From Oceanimonas sp052119705 (GTDB taxonomy: Bacteria > Pseudomonadota > Gammaproteobacteria > Enterobacterales > Aeromonadaceae): a DNA stretch of 64,000 bases. Where the stretch lies: NCBI RefSeq assembly GCF_052119705.1, contig NZ_JBGQOP010000003.1, forward strand, positions 1 to 64,000. The letters run 5' to 3'. The notes under the pieces are model-generated. The model ran no database searches and had not been told where the DNA came from. It saw only the letters and a program-made list of their open reading frames with translations. This document shows, piece by piece, positions 44,559-53,596 of the stretch (the stretch's first letter is position 1; every line of letters starts with the position of its first letter). The translations under genes and the position numbers were made by a program.

Positions 44559-44813
44559 ATGTCTTATCAGCCACAGCGATTAGTGCTGCTGTTTGATGGC
44601 ACTTACTCTTGGCACGACACTAAATTGTCAAAAATAGTGGAGCGGGCTTATCAAGCTATCGCCCTAGACGAGCACAGAGCCGTGTACGATACCGTGCCTT
44701 GGACTGGCCCTAACGGCCAAAAAAAGCCCGAGCAATTAGTGGTTGAACAACGCTGGTTTATTGGTGCCCATGCCAATGTGGGCGGTGGTTACCTGAATGC
44801 CCCGCCGGCCTGA
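44559..44813 (+). pseudogene. DUF2235 (Tle1-like) gene remnant
   Basis: 84 residues from the ATG at 44559. The start RLVLLFDGTYSWHDT is the DUF2235 N-terminus. It jumps directly to the mid-protein block ERAYQAIALDEHR, then VEQRWFIGAHANVGGGY, and stops. Full DUF2235 hydrolases are much longer, so this has an internal deletion and a lost C-terminus. Full-length relatives include T6SS phospholipase effectors; no T6SS gene is seen here. Confidence 0.7.
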
Positions 44814-44863
44814 ACGCCAACATAAGCCCTGCATCTGTTTATTCTCGGTACTCGCCCAGCCGC

Positions 44864-46015
44864 CTATCTCATTGCTCGCCCGCTATTACGGTTTACTAAA
44901 GTGAGATCTCTGCCACTCAGTCTTGCCAGCATAAAGTGAGTTGCCCGCAACAACATCATGAGCAGCGGGCCAAACAGCCAGAGCAGCCAGCTGCCAAGGT
45001 AAAGCACAGGGATCAGTAACAACAGCCAGCCGACAAGCTGCACGGCCAGCACGGGGTAGCCCAGCACATCCGCGACCCCCGCCAGCAAGTCACTAACCAA
45101 GCTGGGGTGGGCAATCATCAGGTAGCCGGTGCCTAACACCAAGGGCCACTTAGCATATCGGGCACTGCTTAGCACCATACGTCCGCCTTGTGTGACTCGA
45201 GCTGCCAGCGCTGCCGAACGGCTGGCTCGGCTGGCACTTTGGGTGGTGACCGCCGCCGCTCGCCCCATATTCAATACTTTTACGGCGCTGGATAATATCA
45301 GCACATCGACCGATGCCCAGCCAAAGTCACCGGCAGTGAGCTCTTCACCCGCGCGGTATTTGGTTTCTAGGCTGCGAATGCCACTGGTAAAAAACTGGTT
45401 TACTCCTTCCAGCATGCGCTCGGTCACCACCCATTGGGTTTGACCCTGGTCGTCCACCACAAATTGGCCAAGAAAGTCATGCCCTTCACTCTTAATGAAG
45501 TTAACGGCATACCAGCCACGCTCCTCCGAAGAAAGCCTCGGATGCTGATCTTGGGCTGCGCTTGGGGTGTCGGCGTTTTTTGGTACACCGCTAAAAAACT
45601 GTTTGATAGCCTGATAGCCTTGGTCCGCCTGATTGATCAGCTCTAGGGTGTAGATGGGGCGAGTTTGAAAATGATGGATAGGGGGCAGCACAGTTTCACC
45701 ATAGCGGCGCAAAATCTCCTGAAATTCAGGCTCCTTGCCGTACAGCGAAAACACACTGCGGGCCATGTCTGGGTAACGAATAAACGCCGCCTGCGCTTTT
45801 ACCCGCAGCAGCGGATCCTCGGCCAGATCCAACAGTATTGCCTGAATCCTAACCGGCTCTTCTTCTATGCCAGGAAACCCTTTCAGCACATCGGCGGCTT
45901 GGATCTGTATCAGTTTTTGCTCAATGGGAACGGGGCGCACCGCCACACTAAACACAGTCGCCAGTAACAGGGCCAAACCACAAATGATCAATAATTTTTT
46001 CACAGCTTCACCCAT
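44864..46015 (-). CDS. Predicted inner-membrane protein, unknown family
   Basis: 383 residues. One N-terminal membrane helix (about residues 8-26), a large soluble part with HEAT-like helical character (AEDPLLRVKAQAAFIRYP), an Ala/Arg-rich stretch near 250-275, and three or more C-terminal helices (about 290-370). I do not recognise it. It faces the DUF2235 relic, as effector-linked genes often do, but a link is only speculation. Confidence 0.65.
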   Translation of the reverse strand: MGEAVKKLLIICGLALLLATVFSVAVRPVPIEQKLIQIQAADVLKGFPGIEEEPVRIQAILLDLAEDPLLRVKAQAAFIRYPDMARSVFSLYGKEPEFQEILRRYGETVLPPIHHFQTRPIYTLELINQADQGYQAIKQFFSGVPKNADTPSAAQDQHPRLSSEERGWYAVNFIKSEGHDFLGQFVVDDQGQTQWVVTERMLEGVNQFFTSGIRSLETKYRAGEELTAGDFGWASVDVLILSSAVKVLNMGRAAAVTTQSASRASRSAALAARVTQGGRMVLSSARYAKWPLVLGTGYLMIAHPSLVSDLLAGVADVLGYPVLAVQLVGWLLLLIPVLYLGSWLLWLFGPLLMMLLRATHFMLARLSGRDLTLVNRNSGRAMR

Positions 46016-46293
46016 CCATATTTCTCAATAAACAGCGGTATATCTGTTTTGTGCCAAACCTACAATCATTAACGCTACCCCCCGCCGATTTACTCCATAG
46101 TTCGCCTGTTGAGTTGCCCAATATTTATTTTTGGTGGGGCATTGCGCTTAACATTAATATGGCCCCAGAATAGCCGTACCTTCCGCCCAGTCGGCGCTAA
46201 TGGCGGTCAGTTTTAATGCCGACATTGCCAACCGAACGCCAGAATAGAGCGCACCCTGCGGGCACAGGTGCCGTTATCTTGTTTGAGGTATAC

Positions 46294-47379
46294 ATGGCGA
46301 TATTGCTATTTTTGGCAGGGCTTGTGTTGTTGGTGGTGGGGGCCGAAGTACTGGTTAAAGGTGCCTCCCGCTTGGCTGGATCATTTGGCATATCGCCCTT
46401 GGTCATCGGGCTAACCGTGGTGGCATTTGGCACCAGTGCGCCAGAGCTGGCGGTGAGCATCAAGGCCGCCTTGTCAGACCAAGCCAGCATAGCGGTGGGC
46501 AATGTGGTGGGCAGCAATATCTTTAACGTGCTGTTTATTCTGGGGCTGTCGGCACTCATAGTACCGCTAGTGGTCGCGCAACAGCTGATCCGGCTGGATG
46601 TGCCGCTGATGGTGGCGGTGTCGGGCTTGGTGCTGTTTTTTGCGCTGGATCAACGGCTAAGCCCACTTGAGGGAGGCGTGCTGTTTGCAGGATTGTTGGC
46701 CTATATTGGCTGGCTTTTGTACCAAAGTCGCCGAGAAAGCGCCGCAGTTAAAGCCGAATACGCCGGCGAATTTTCCACTGAACCCGAGCCACAAGCCAAG
46801 CCGCTACTCAATATTGCACTGGTGCTCGGTGGCCTGCTGTTATTAGTGCTCGGGGCTCGCTGGTTGGTAGAAAGCGCCGTTACCTTTGCCGAGCACCTAG
46901 GTGTTAGCTCCTCGATTATCGGACTCACCATAGTGGCGGCCGGTACCTCACTGCCAGAGGTGGTCACCTCTCTTATTGCCGCCCTGCGCGGCGAGCGAGA
47001 CATAGCGGTGGGCAACGTAGTGGGCAGCAATATCTTTAACCTTATGGGCGTGCTTGGCCTAACCAGCATGATAGCGCCCGGTGGCATTGAGGTGTCTAGC
47101 GCCGTTATCGGTTTTGATCTACCGGTAATGGTGGCAGTGGCCTTTGCTTGCTTGCCGATCTTCTTTACCGGCGGCACCATCAGCCGCAAAGAAGGAGCCC
47201 TGTTGCTGGGCTATTACGTGGCTTACACCCTGTATTTGATCCTACTGAGCAGCCACCACAGCGCCCAAGCCGGATTTAGTATTGTGATGTTGTTCTTTGT
47301 GATCCCAATCACGGCTCTTACCCTGCTGTTGGTCACGCTGCGAGAGTGGCGAAAAAAACAGCACCGCCAGCTGGACTGA
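46294..47379 (+). CDS. Calcium/sodium antiporter, CaCA family (second copy)
   Basis: 362 residues from the ATG at 46294 (GAGGTATAC upstream). Two alpha-repeats: VAFGTSAPELAVSIKAAL...VGNVVGSNIFN and VAAGTSLPEVVTSLIAAL...VGNVVGSNIFNLMG. It has an extra membrane helix and basic tail at the C-terminus. Paralogous to the gene at 39827 but with no riboswitch-like leader. Confidence 0.88.
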   Translation: MAILLFLAGLVLLVVGAEVLVKGASRLAGSFGISPLVIGLTVVAFGTSAPELAVSIKAALSDQASIAVGNVVGSNIFNVLFILGLSALIVPLVVAQQLIRLDVPLMVAVSGLVLFFALDQRLSPLEGGVLFAGLLAYIGWLLYQSRRESAAVKAEYAGEFSTEPEPQAKPLLNIALVLGGLLLLVLGARWLVESAVTFAEHLGVSSSIIGLTIVAAGTSLPEVVTSLIAALRGERDIAVGNVVGSNIFNLMGVLGLTSMIAPGGIEVSSAVIGFDLPVMVAVAFACLPIFFTGGTISRKEGALLLGYYVAYTLYLILLSSHHSAQAGFSIVMLFFVIPITALTLLLVTLREWRKKQHRQLD

Positions 47380-47415
47380 TCCCACGAGCTGACCATTACT
47401 GCTGGGCTCTGCATT

Positions 47416-47443
47416 CGGCCCCGGGCTTTAGAGCCCGGGGCCG
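47416..47443 (+). terminator. Strong GC hairpin after second antiporter
   Basis: CGGCCCCGGGCT, loop TTAG, AGCCCGGGGCCG; a perfect 12-bp stem followed by AGTTGTTAATGTT and no pure T-run. A terminator or 3'-end stabiliser. Confidence 0.6.
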
Positions 47444-47626
47444 AGTTGTTAATGTTCCCAGTAATAGCGGATCCCATCCGCTGCCTTGTATCACACCCCC
47501 ACTAAGGTCGGATGTGGCTTGTCTCTGCACTCTGTTAAGGTCTTGCGCATTAAGGATGCTGCAACAGTATCTTTGAACTAAACACGCTATCTGCGTTTAG
47601 CTATTTATCTAAGGGATTATTAGACG

Positions 47627-48712
47627 ATGATATGGAAAATTTGCCGAATGGCCAGTGCCTTTATTGGCATCATAGTCGGTGCCGGTTTTGCCTCAGGCCA
47701 AGAGGTGCTGCAATATTTCACCAGTTTTGGCCATATGGGCACAGCCGCCGCTGTGGTCGCCACCGCGTTATTCGCCTATTTGGGCATGATGTTGACGCTA
47801 CTGGGCAGCCGTACTCAGGCGCACTCCCATAAAATCGTCATTTATCAAGTGAGTGGCCGCCATCTGGGGGTGATTGTTGACTACATCATTATCTTTACCC
47901 TGTTTGGCGTGGGTGTAGTCATGATAGCGGGGGCCGGCTCTATCCTTAATCAGCAATTTGGCCTACCGGCTTATGTGGGCAGCGTGGTAATGACGCTATT
48001 AATGGGTGCCACGCTCATGCTCAAGGTACAAAGAGTGGTGGCGCTGATTGGCAGCATTACGCCGTTTTTGGTGCTGGCGCTGATGTTAATTTGTGGCTAT
48101 AGCCTGTTGACCATGGACCGCACCTTTGCCGAGCTGGCGCCCATTGCTGAGAGCATAGAGTCTACCTTGCCGCACTGGCTGGTGTCGGCGGTTAACTATG
48201 TGTCCTTTAATATTGCGGTAGGGGCGGCCATGGCCTTGGTGATGGGCGGCGCCGAAAAAAATGAGCAAATAGCCAAGTGGGGCGGCTTGCTGGGCGGTGC
48301 CGGCATTGGGGTGCTGATTATGATCAGCCATTTAGCCATGTTCTCGCAAATCGACAATATTGGTGGCTATGCACTGCCGTTATTAAGAATCATCGACGGT
48401 ATTTCACCTTGGCTGGCCGTGGGCATGTCTTTGGTGTTATTTGGCATGATTTTTAGCACAGGTGCCGGCATGTTTTATGCCTTTGTGGCGCGCTTCGTTG
48501 AGATGCGTACCCCAGCGGCCAACCGTTTTAGTATTGCCACCTTGCTGATTGGCTTTATCGCCAGCTTTGCCGGCTTCACTCAATTAGTGGCTTTCTTCTA
48601 TCCGCTGATTGGTTATTTGGGGTTGTTTTTAGTATTCGCACTCATAGTGGCGCCCTTTAAGCTTAAGCGCGATGCTGGCCATAGCGAATGGGTAACCCCT
48701 GGTATTGAGTAA
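47627..48712 (+). CDS. YkvI-family membrane protein
   Basis: 361 residues, ten or so helices, APC-like fold. N-terminal FIGIIVGAGFASGQEVLQYF is the family signature (an unwound helix 1 as in LeuT-type carriers). Transport substrate unknown. Followed by 20-bp direct repeats and a terminator. Confidence 0.82.
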   Translation: MIWKICRMASAFIGIIVGAGFASGQEVLQYFTSFGHMGTAAAVVATALFAYLGMMLTLLGSRTQAHSHKIVIYQVSGRHLGVIVDYIIIFTLFGVGVVMIAGAGSILNQQFGLPAYVGSVVMTLLMGATLMLKVQRVVALIGSITPFLVLALMLICGYSLLTMDRTFAELAPIAESIESTLPHWLVSAVNYVSFNIAVGAAMALVMGGAEKNEQIAKWGGLLGGAGIGVLIMISHLAMFSQIDNIGGYALPLLRIIDGISPWLAVGMSLVLFGMIFSTGAGMFYAFVARFVEMRTPAANRFSIATLLIGFIASFAGFTQLVAFFYPLIGYLGLFLVFALIVAPFKLKRDAGHSEWVTPGIE

Positions 48713-48742
48713 GCATTATTGGGGTTAAGCTAAGGGCTTTTG

Positions 48743-48793
48743 CGGGCCGTAACCTTCTTTCACGGGCCGTAACCTTCTTTCACAGGCCGTAAC
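48743..48793 (+). repeat. 20-bp direct repeats
   Basis: CGGGCCGTAACCTTCTTTCA occurs twice exactly and a third time as a partial, 30 bp after the ykvI-like stop. Confidence 0.85.
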
Positions 48794-48807
48794 ATAGCCC
48801 CATCTTC

Positions 48808-48844
48808 AGCCGCCGTCACTGTAAACGCAGTAGGCGGCTTTTTA
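48808..48844 (+). terminator. Terminator of ykvI-like gene
   Basis: AGCCGCC (48808-48814) pairs with GGCGGCT (48833-48839) followed by TTTTTA; loop of 18 nt. Confidence 0.7.
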
Positions 48845-48922
48845 CCTATATACTTACACCTGACTACAGTGGATTCAATTGCGACATTTACCGCCATGCT
48901 CGGTAATAAGGAGAATGCGTTT

Positions 48923-50356
48923 ATGAATCAATTAATCAATATTTTACATCACGGTGCCATTACTGGCGTCACCGGCTCTTGCCACGAATTGCGAGTGGGC
49001 GAGGCAGGCGTATTAATCGATTGCGGCTTATTTCAAGGCCGAGATAAGCGCGACGACTTACAGATAGACTTTGCCATTGCGCATATTCGCGCCTTAATCG
49101 TTACTCATGTGCATATCGATCATATTGGGCGCATTCCTTATTTATTGGCGGCGGGCTTTAGTGGCCCCATTTATTGCTCGGTACCGTCGGCCTTACTGCT
49201 GCCGGCCATGTTAGAAGATGCGCTTAAAATTGGTTTTACCAACAATAAAGCGCTTATTGCCGGCGTATTAGCAAAATTGCAGACACAACTGCAGCCGCTA
49301 CCGTTTGACCAATGGCAGCCAATAGCCGGCATGGCACTGCGTATTCGCTTACAGCGCGCCGGCCATATTTTAGGCTCAGCCTATGTAGAATGTGCCACGC
49401 CCAGCCAAACCATAGTGTTCAGTGGCGACTTAGGTGCTCCTCATTCGCCGTTACTGATGGCGCCATTTCCGCCAGCTCACGCCGATGTGCTAGTACTCGA
49501 AAGCACCTATGGCGATAAAGATCACGACAGCCGAATTGACCGCCGCTTGCGCTTAAAAGCGGCCATTGAACATGCGTTGCAAGATGGCGGCACCTTATTG
49601 ATCCCGGCGTTTAGCTTAGGGCGCACCCAAGATCTCTTGTATGAAATTGAAAGCCTTATCAGTGAGTTTGGCCAAGACCATGCCGGCCTAGGTTTGCCTT
49701 GGCATGAGTTAGAAATCGTGGTCGACTCACCTTTGGCGGCTAACTTTACTGAGCTGTATCGCAAACTAAAGCCGTTTTGGAATCTTGAGGCGCAAGCTAG
49801 GTTACGCGAAGGGCGCCATCCTTTGGCGTTTGAACAGATGACGGTAGTGGATAGCCACCAAGATCACTTACAGGCGGTGCAGTTTTTAGCGCGCAATCAT
49901 AAGCCTTATATCGTACTGGCCGGATCCGGCATGTGTACCGGCGGGCGCGTGGTGAACTACTTAAAAGCCTTGTTGCCTGAGGCCCGCAACGATGTGCTGT
50001 TTGTCGGCTATCAAGCCGAAGGCACACCGGGGCGAGCGATATTGGATTATGGATCCGCCTTTGCTCCAGCCAGTAGTCATCTCGCTATCAAAGACCAACA
50101 AGCTCAGCCTGAAATTTCAACCTCATCTGCACCATGGGTTGAGCTAGATGGCCAGCGTTATCCCATACGTGCCAAGGTGCACCAAGTGAGTGGCTATTCG
50201 GCCCATGCAGGCCAAACAGACTTGATCGCCTTTGCTACTGCTATTTATCCTCATCTTAAGCAAATTAGACTGGTGCACGGTGAAACACAGGCCAAAGCCG
50301 CGTTACAAAAAAAGCTACAGGCGCTGCTACCCAATACAGAAGTATTAATACCTTAA
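48923..50356 (+). CDS. MBL-fold / beta-CASP RNA-processing-type hydrolase
   Basis: 478 residues from the ATG at 48923, about 10 bases after AAGGAG; a GTG further up is unsupported. Metal motif HVHIDHIGRIP (about residues 71-81), GHILGSAYVE, FSGDLG, the beta-CASP domain between, and the C-terminal HQVSGYSAHAGQTDL. CPSF73/RNase-J-like metallo-beta-lactamase family; probably a nuclease, target unknown. Confidence 0.86.
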   Translation: MNQLINILHHGAITGVTGSCHELRVGEAGVLIDCGLFQGRDKRDDLQIDFAIAHIRALIVTHVHIDHIGRIPYLLAAGFSGPIYCSVPSALLLPAMLEDALKIGFTNNKALIAGVLAKLQTQLQPLPFDQWQPIAGMALRIRLQRAGHILGSAYVECATPSQTIVFSGDLGAPHSPLLMAPFPPAHADVLVLESTYGDKDHDSRIDRRLRLKAAIEHALQDGGTLLIPAFSLGRTQDLLYEIESLISEFGQDHAGLGLPWHELEIVVDSPLAANFTELYRKLKPFWNLEAQARLREGRHPLAFEQMTVVDSHQDHLQAVQFLARNHKPYIVLAGSGMCTGGRVVNYLKALLPEARNDVLFVGYQAEGTPGRAILDYGSAFAPASSHLAIKDQQAQPEISTSSAPWVELDGQRYPIRAKVHQVSGYSAHAGQTDLIAFATAIYPHLKQIRLVHGETQAKAALQKKLQALLPNTEVLIP

Positions 50357-50517
50357 TGCACGCTTAAAGAGCCATCTTGAATGCCAAGGCGACTAAACCA
50401 AGCACCAAGCAAAGCATTTACCCATGGCGCTTGTAAGCTGACTTTACTCATTCAAGTAACTTGCTATTATTGAGCACGCAAAATTGCCTAAAAACTCACG
50501 ATTGAAGGAGCAAGGCA

Positions 50518-51237
50518 TTGGCCAACTTTGAGTACGTTACCGCAAATAAGCTTACCCGCGACGCCCACGGCTACAAACATACCAATCGCACCTTAGTGCT
50601 GATGGTGGGCTTGGGGATCACCTTTGTGGTGTCGGCGATTTATTTACCCGCCACACCATTAGCTTTGCTATTAACCGCCGGCTTGTGGTGGTCACAAAAG
50701 AGCAACCCCGTTTTATTAGCGGGTGCCGCGGGCGAAGACTTAGTGATCAAGCTGTTAAAGCAGCTGCCAGACACCTTTACTGTATATAACCAAGTGGACA
50801 TTCCTAACGCTAAATCACGTACCGGCTTTAACGAAGCGGACGTAATAGTCGTCGGGCCCAACGCGGTATTTATAATTGAAGTAAAACACAACAGCGGCAG
50901 CATTAAAGGCTCAGACAGTGATGCCGAATGGCGAGTGGAAAAGACCAGTCGCGGCGGCAATCGCTATGGCAAAACCATGCGCAACCCCATTTCTCAAGTT
51001 AAACGCTTGGTGTGGTTATTATCTAAAGATCTAAAAGCCAAACACTCGCGGGCCTGGATCCAAGGCGTGGTGCTATTTAGCCATCAAGATGTAGCGGCCA
51101 ACATAGATAATGACTCCAATGTGCCCGTGCTGGGTAGCCAAGATATCGTTAATTACATCGCCTCTTACCAAGCCAAGTTTGAAATTGCCAATAACCGCAA
51201 ACTGGTCGGTGATATTGCGGCATTAAAAGGCGCTTAA
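50518..51237 (+). CDS. NERD-domain membrane protein
   Basis: 239 residues. Starts with TTG, about 8 bases after AAGGAG. One or two N-terminal membrane helices (about residues 24-58), then a nuclease-related (NERD) domain: AAGEDLVIKLLKQL, EADVIVVGPNAVFIIEVKHNSGSI with the restriction-fold D...ExK pattern, and VVLFSHQDV. Possibly a membrane-anchored DNA-processing protein. Confidence 0.82.
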   Translation: MANFEYVTANKLTRDAHGYKHTNRTLVLMVGLGITFVVSAIYLPATPLALLLTAGLWWSQKSNPVLLAGAAGEDLVIKLLKQLPDTFTVYNQVDIPNAKSRTGFNEADVIVVGPNAVFIIEVKHNSGSIKGSDSDAEWRVEKTSRGGNRYGKTMRNPISQVKRLVWLLSKDLKAKHSRAWIQGVVLFSHQDVAANIDNDSNVPVLGSQDIVNYIASYQAKFEIANNRKLVGDIAALKGA

Positions 51238-51289
51238 TCTCATTATTTAAGTTAACAGGAGCGCACAAGCTCAATGTCTGATTTAACTC

Positions 51290-51580
51290 ATGTCTGATTT
51301 AAGCTCGGCTCACGGCATAGCAGCTAAAACACTAGCCGAGCTCGAAGCCATGCACACCGGCACTCTAATGAGCCGCCGCCAAGCCTTACTCAAATGCGCA
51401 GCAACCTCTACGATCACCATGCAAGATAAAGCCTCTTTATTTACGCCTATCCGTTTTAAAGACACCCAAGTGTGGAAGAATGCCTATCGCGACCTAAAAA
51501 GTGTGCTGGATAAACGTGAACATCTGCCCAATAAACAAGAGCGCAAAGCGCAGCGCCAACAAAGAGCTAAAAGCAGATAA
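51290..51580 (+). CDS. Small basic hypothetical protein
   Basis: 96 residues, helical, with a strongly basic C-terminus (DKREHLPNKQERKAQRQQRAKSR). Unknown family. The start region is duplicated: ATGTCTGATTTAACTC (51274-51289) repeats at 51290. The first copy gives only seven codons before TGA, so translation must begin at the second ATG, 31 bases from the AGGAG. Confidence 0.6.
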   Translation: MSDLSSAHGIAAKTLAELEAMHTGTLMSRRQALLKCAATSTITMQDKASLFTPIRFKDTQVWKNAYRDLKSVLDKREHLPNKQERKAQRQQRAKSR

Positions 51581-51615
51581 GGCCTTTTAGGAGCCATCAG
51601 CTTTCAGCTGTAAGC

Positions 51616-51960
51616 CTGTCTCTTAGTCACAAGTATGTAAAACGCGAAGAGGCCGCAGGCTTGCCTCCGTCAACTCGCTTAATCCGCATCCATGCGGCGC
51701 TCGGCAAATGCCGTCCATGGCATTTGACGGTTGACTTCGACAATGCCCGCACCTCTTGTGATGAGGCGAAGCCTGTTGATAGTGCCAACAGCCTGCTCTG
51801 GAGCCAACGGGAAGGCAGAACGCCTCTGCTCAACCGACCATCCGCGCCAAGGATGGCGCGGCTTGAGCCTACATGGAAGTATTTACGGCGTGTCGGAGGG
51901 GCTGTGCGTTTTGCCTGATATAGCCATTAAAAACAACAAAAAGATGTGACTAAGTAACAG
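51616..51960. mobile_element. 345-bp element with IS50-like ends and 9-bp TSD
   Basis: Left end CTGTCTCTTAGTCACAAGT and inverted right end CTGTTACTTAGTCACATCT resemble the 19-bp ends of IS50/Tn5 (IS4 group). A perfect 9-bp duplication GCTGTAAGC flanks it at 51607-51615 and 51961-51969, the size IS50 makes. No transposase is recognisable inside; it is a MITE or deletion derivative moved in trans. Confidence 0.88.
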
Positions 51961-51969
51961 GCTGTAAGC

Positions 51970-52236
51970 CGTCTGCAAGGCGGTGTCGTTTTGTGACAAT
52001 TGCCGCTTAAAGCCGCAATTACAGCTATGTGTGTTAAATCTTGTTCCCATGCTCGGGTGGCAACGGTTATTGAACGGTAGATACTATTTTTCAATTAAAC
52101 CTTAAAAATTAATCATCCAACATTATGCTTGGTGCCAAAATGCTGGTTTAAAGACGGTAATCTTGCTACAAATAGTCGCTAAAATAACGGTCTATTTAAA
52201 TAATGCCCAACGGCTTAGTATTTGAGGTAGTAAAGC
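51970..52236. other. Intergenic region before secreted protein gene
   Basis: No gene or repeat recognised. Composition becomes AT-rich from about 52050. GAGGT lies 7 bases before the ATG at 52237. Confidence 0.35.
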
Positions 52237-52605
52237 ATGAAAATAACCACCATTACGCTATTCGTAGCTTTGAATTTTAGCGCGGCATTACAAGCTGTAA
52301 CCACAAATATCCCAAGCTCATTCCACGGCTTTTGGGAAGAGTCTGAGGTTTGCCAAGCTTTGCTTGAGATGGGCACACCCAACACGGGTGCTGTTATTTC
52401 AGCAACCACAGTTGACGGGTATGAAAATCACTGTGAAGTAAAAGCCGTCACTGAACATACCAAAAGCAACGTTGAAGTAAGTCTAGAATGCATGCAAGAG
52501 GGCGACAGCCATAGTGAGACTCTTGAGCTAAGGAGCTTCGACAATAAATACTTAGTAATCTCCCGCGACGGCGATAAAACTTGGCCGCTAGTGCGCTGTG
52601 AGTGA
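52237..52605 (+). CDS. Small secreted/periplasmic hypothetical protein
   Basis: 122 residues. Signal peptide MKITTITLFVALNFSAALQA, then about 100 residues with four cysteines (EVCQAL, NHCEVK, LECMQE, VRCE-end) that could form two disulfides. It reads FHGFWEESEVC at the mature N-terminus. Unknown family. It borders the defence island and is convergent with sspD. Confidence 0.65.
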   Translation: MKITTITLFVALNFSAALQAVTTNIPSSFHGFWEESEVCQALLEMGTPNTGAVISATTVDGYENHCEVKAVTEHTKSNVEVSLECMQEGDSHSETLELRSFDNKYLVISRDGDKTWPLVRCE

Positions 52606-52639
52606 AGTATTTATATATGTAATAATTACTATATTATAA

Positions 52640-52667
52640 AAATAGCCACTGCTCGCAGTGGCTATTT
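52640..52667. terminator. Shared bidirectional terminator
   Basis: AAATAGCCACTGC / GCAGTGGCTATTT between the convergent secreted-protein gene and sspD. A/T on both sides allows use in both directions; it also ends the sspBCD operon. Confidence 0.75.
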
Positions 52668-52683
52668 AAATATATTTTGAATG

Positions 52684-53583
52684 CTATTTATAACACGTAA
52701 TACAGGCTCCGCCGCCTTCTTCGTCGTCATACATTGCATCCATGTCTAAAGTATCAATTAATTGACTTTCATCTACCATAGCGTGCATACCTAATTTTCT
52801 TTTACGTTCTCTCTCTTTCTTTTTTTCAAAACGTTCAATTACTTTCTGATGGTTCTCTTTTATTTGCGCAATTCTAGCGGGATCTTCTAATGTCTCGAGA
52901 GGCTCGTTTGGTCCCATCCAGTAGAAAGTCTCGCCATTGGCACTTGTATCTGCTCTTTTTTCATAAGATTTAGCTTCTTCAAAAGCTTCAGGGTGTCTTT
53001 CCTTAAGGCGTACCCATTCAATCTTTCTTTGAAAGAAACAAAATGTACAGCCAGAGCGAGAGCGCCACTCGTAGTATTTAGGCAAACCTAGCCCAGTACT
53101 ATCTAAAATATCTAAAACGCCTTGTTTTTTAATTCCATCATCCGCGAAAGGCATTTTTATAGTTAATGATTTTTGTGACTCATTAGTCTTATAACCTTCG
53201 CGTAAAGGCTCATCGGCACGTATCCCGACATATGAAATTACTTCATAACCATCATCGAGAAATGGTTTTACCCATTTTTCGAAGGGTTCTAGCTTCATCC
53301 TAATAGTGCACCAACGTTGTCTTCCCCCAGGCAGAAAGTTGTTGTGTTGCTCTAACCAGTAATCGAAACCTTTTCCATCGTTTATATGTAATATTGGCTT
53401 ACCAAGAAACACTTCTAACTGTTCAAGGTAGTCATATACTTCTGGTAGTTCCTTAGCCGTATCAGTAAAGAAATAATCAATTTCTAAATCAGGATAGTTT
53501 CTTGCCATATAAATGGCTAAAGCAGCACTATCTTTGCCACCTGATAAGCCTAAGACGTGCTTTACTTTTTTTTCAGTAGCCAT
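52684..53583 (-). CDS. sspD: SspD/DndC-like phosphorothioation sulfurtransferase
   Basis: 299 residues. PP-loop ATP pyrophosphatase of the PAPS-reductase type: LGLSGGKDSAALAIY (P-loop about residues 13-19), RADEPLREGY, and cysteines C92 (QRWCTIRMK), C179/C182 (SGCTFC) and C294/C297 (CITC) that could bind an Fe-S cluster. It activates the DNA backbone and transfers sulfur for phosphorothioate modification. Third gene of the minus-strand operon, 13 bp after sspC; GAGG precedes the ATG. Confidence 0.85.
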   Translation of the reverse strand: MATEKKVKHVLGLSGGKDSAALAIYMARNYPDLEIDYFFTDTAKELPEVYDYLEQLEVFLGKPILHINDGKGFDYWLEQHNNFLPGGRQRWCTIRMKLEPFEKWVKPFLDDGYEVISYVGIRADEPLREGYKTNESQKSLTIKMPFADDGIKKQGVLDILDSTGLGLPKYYEWRSRSGCTFCFFQRKIEWVRLKERHPEAFEEAKSYEKRADTSANGETFYWMGPNEPLETLEDPARIAQIKENHQKVIERFEKKKERERKRKLGMHAMVDESQLIDTLDMDAMYDDEEGGGACITCYK

Positions 53584-53596
53584 AGTCGAACCTCGT

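Noticed and set aside
51661..51918. Open frames inside the IS50-like element
   Set aside because: No transposase motifs could be recognised, no ribosome site, and several overlapping frames are open because of base composition.
52684..53583. Classical Dnd (DndCDE) system
   Set aside because: No DndD or DndE neighbour; DUF4007 and the large ATPase next to the sulfurtransferase fit Ssp instead. SspE was also looked for and is not in the window.
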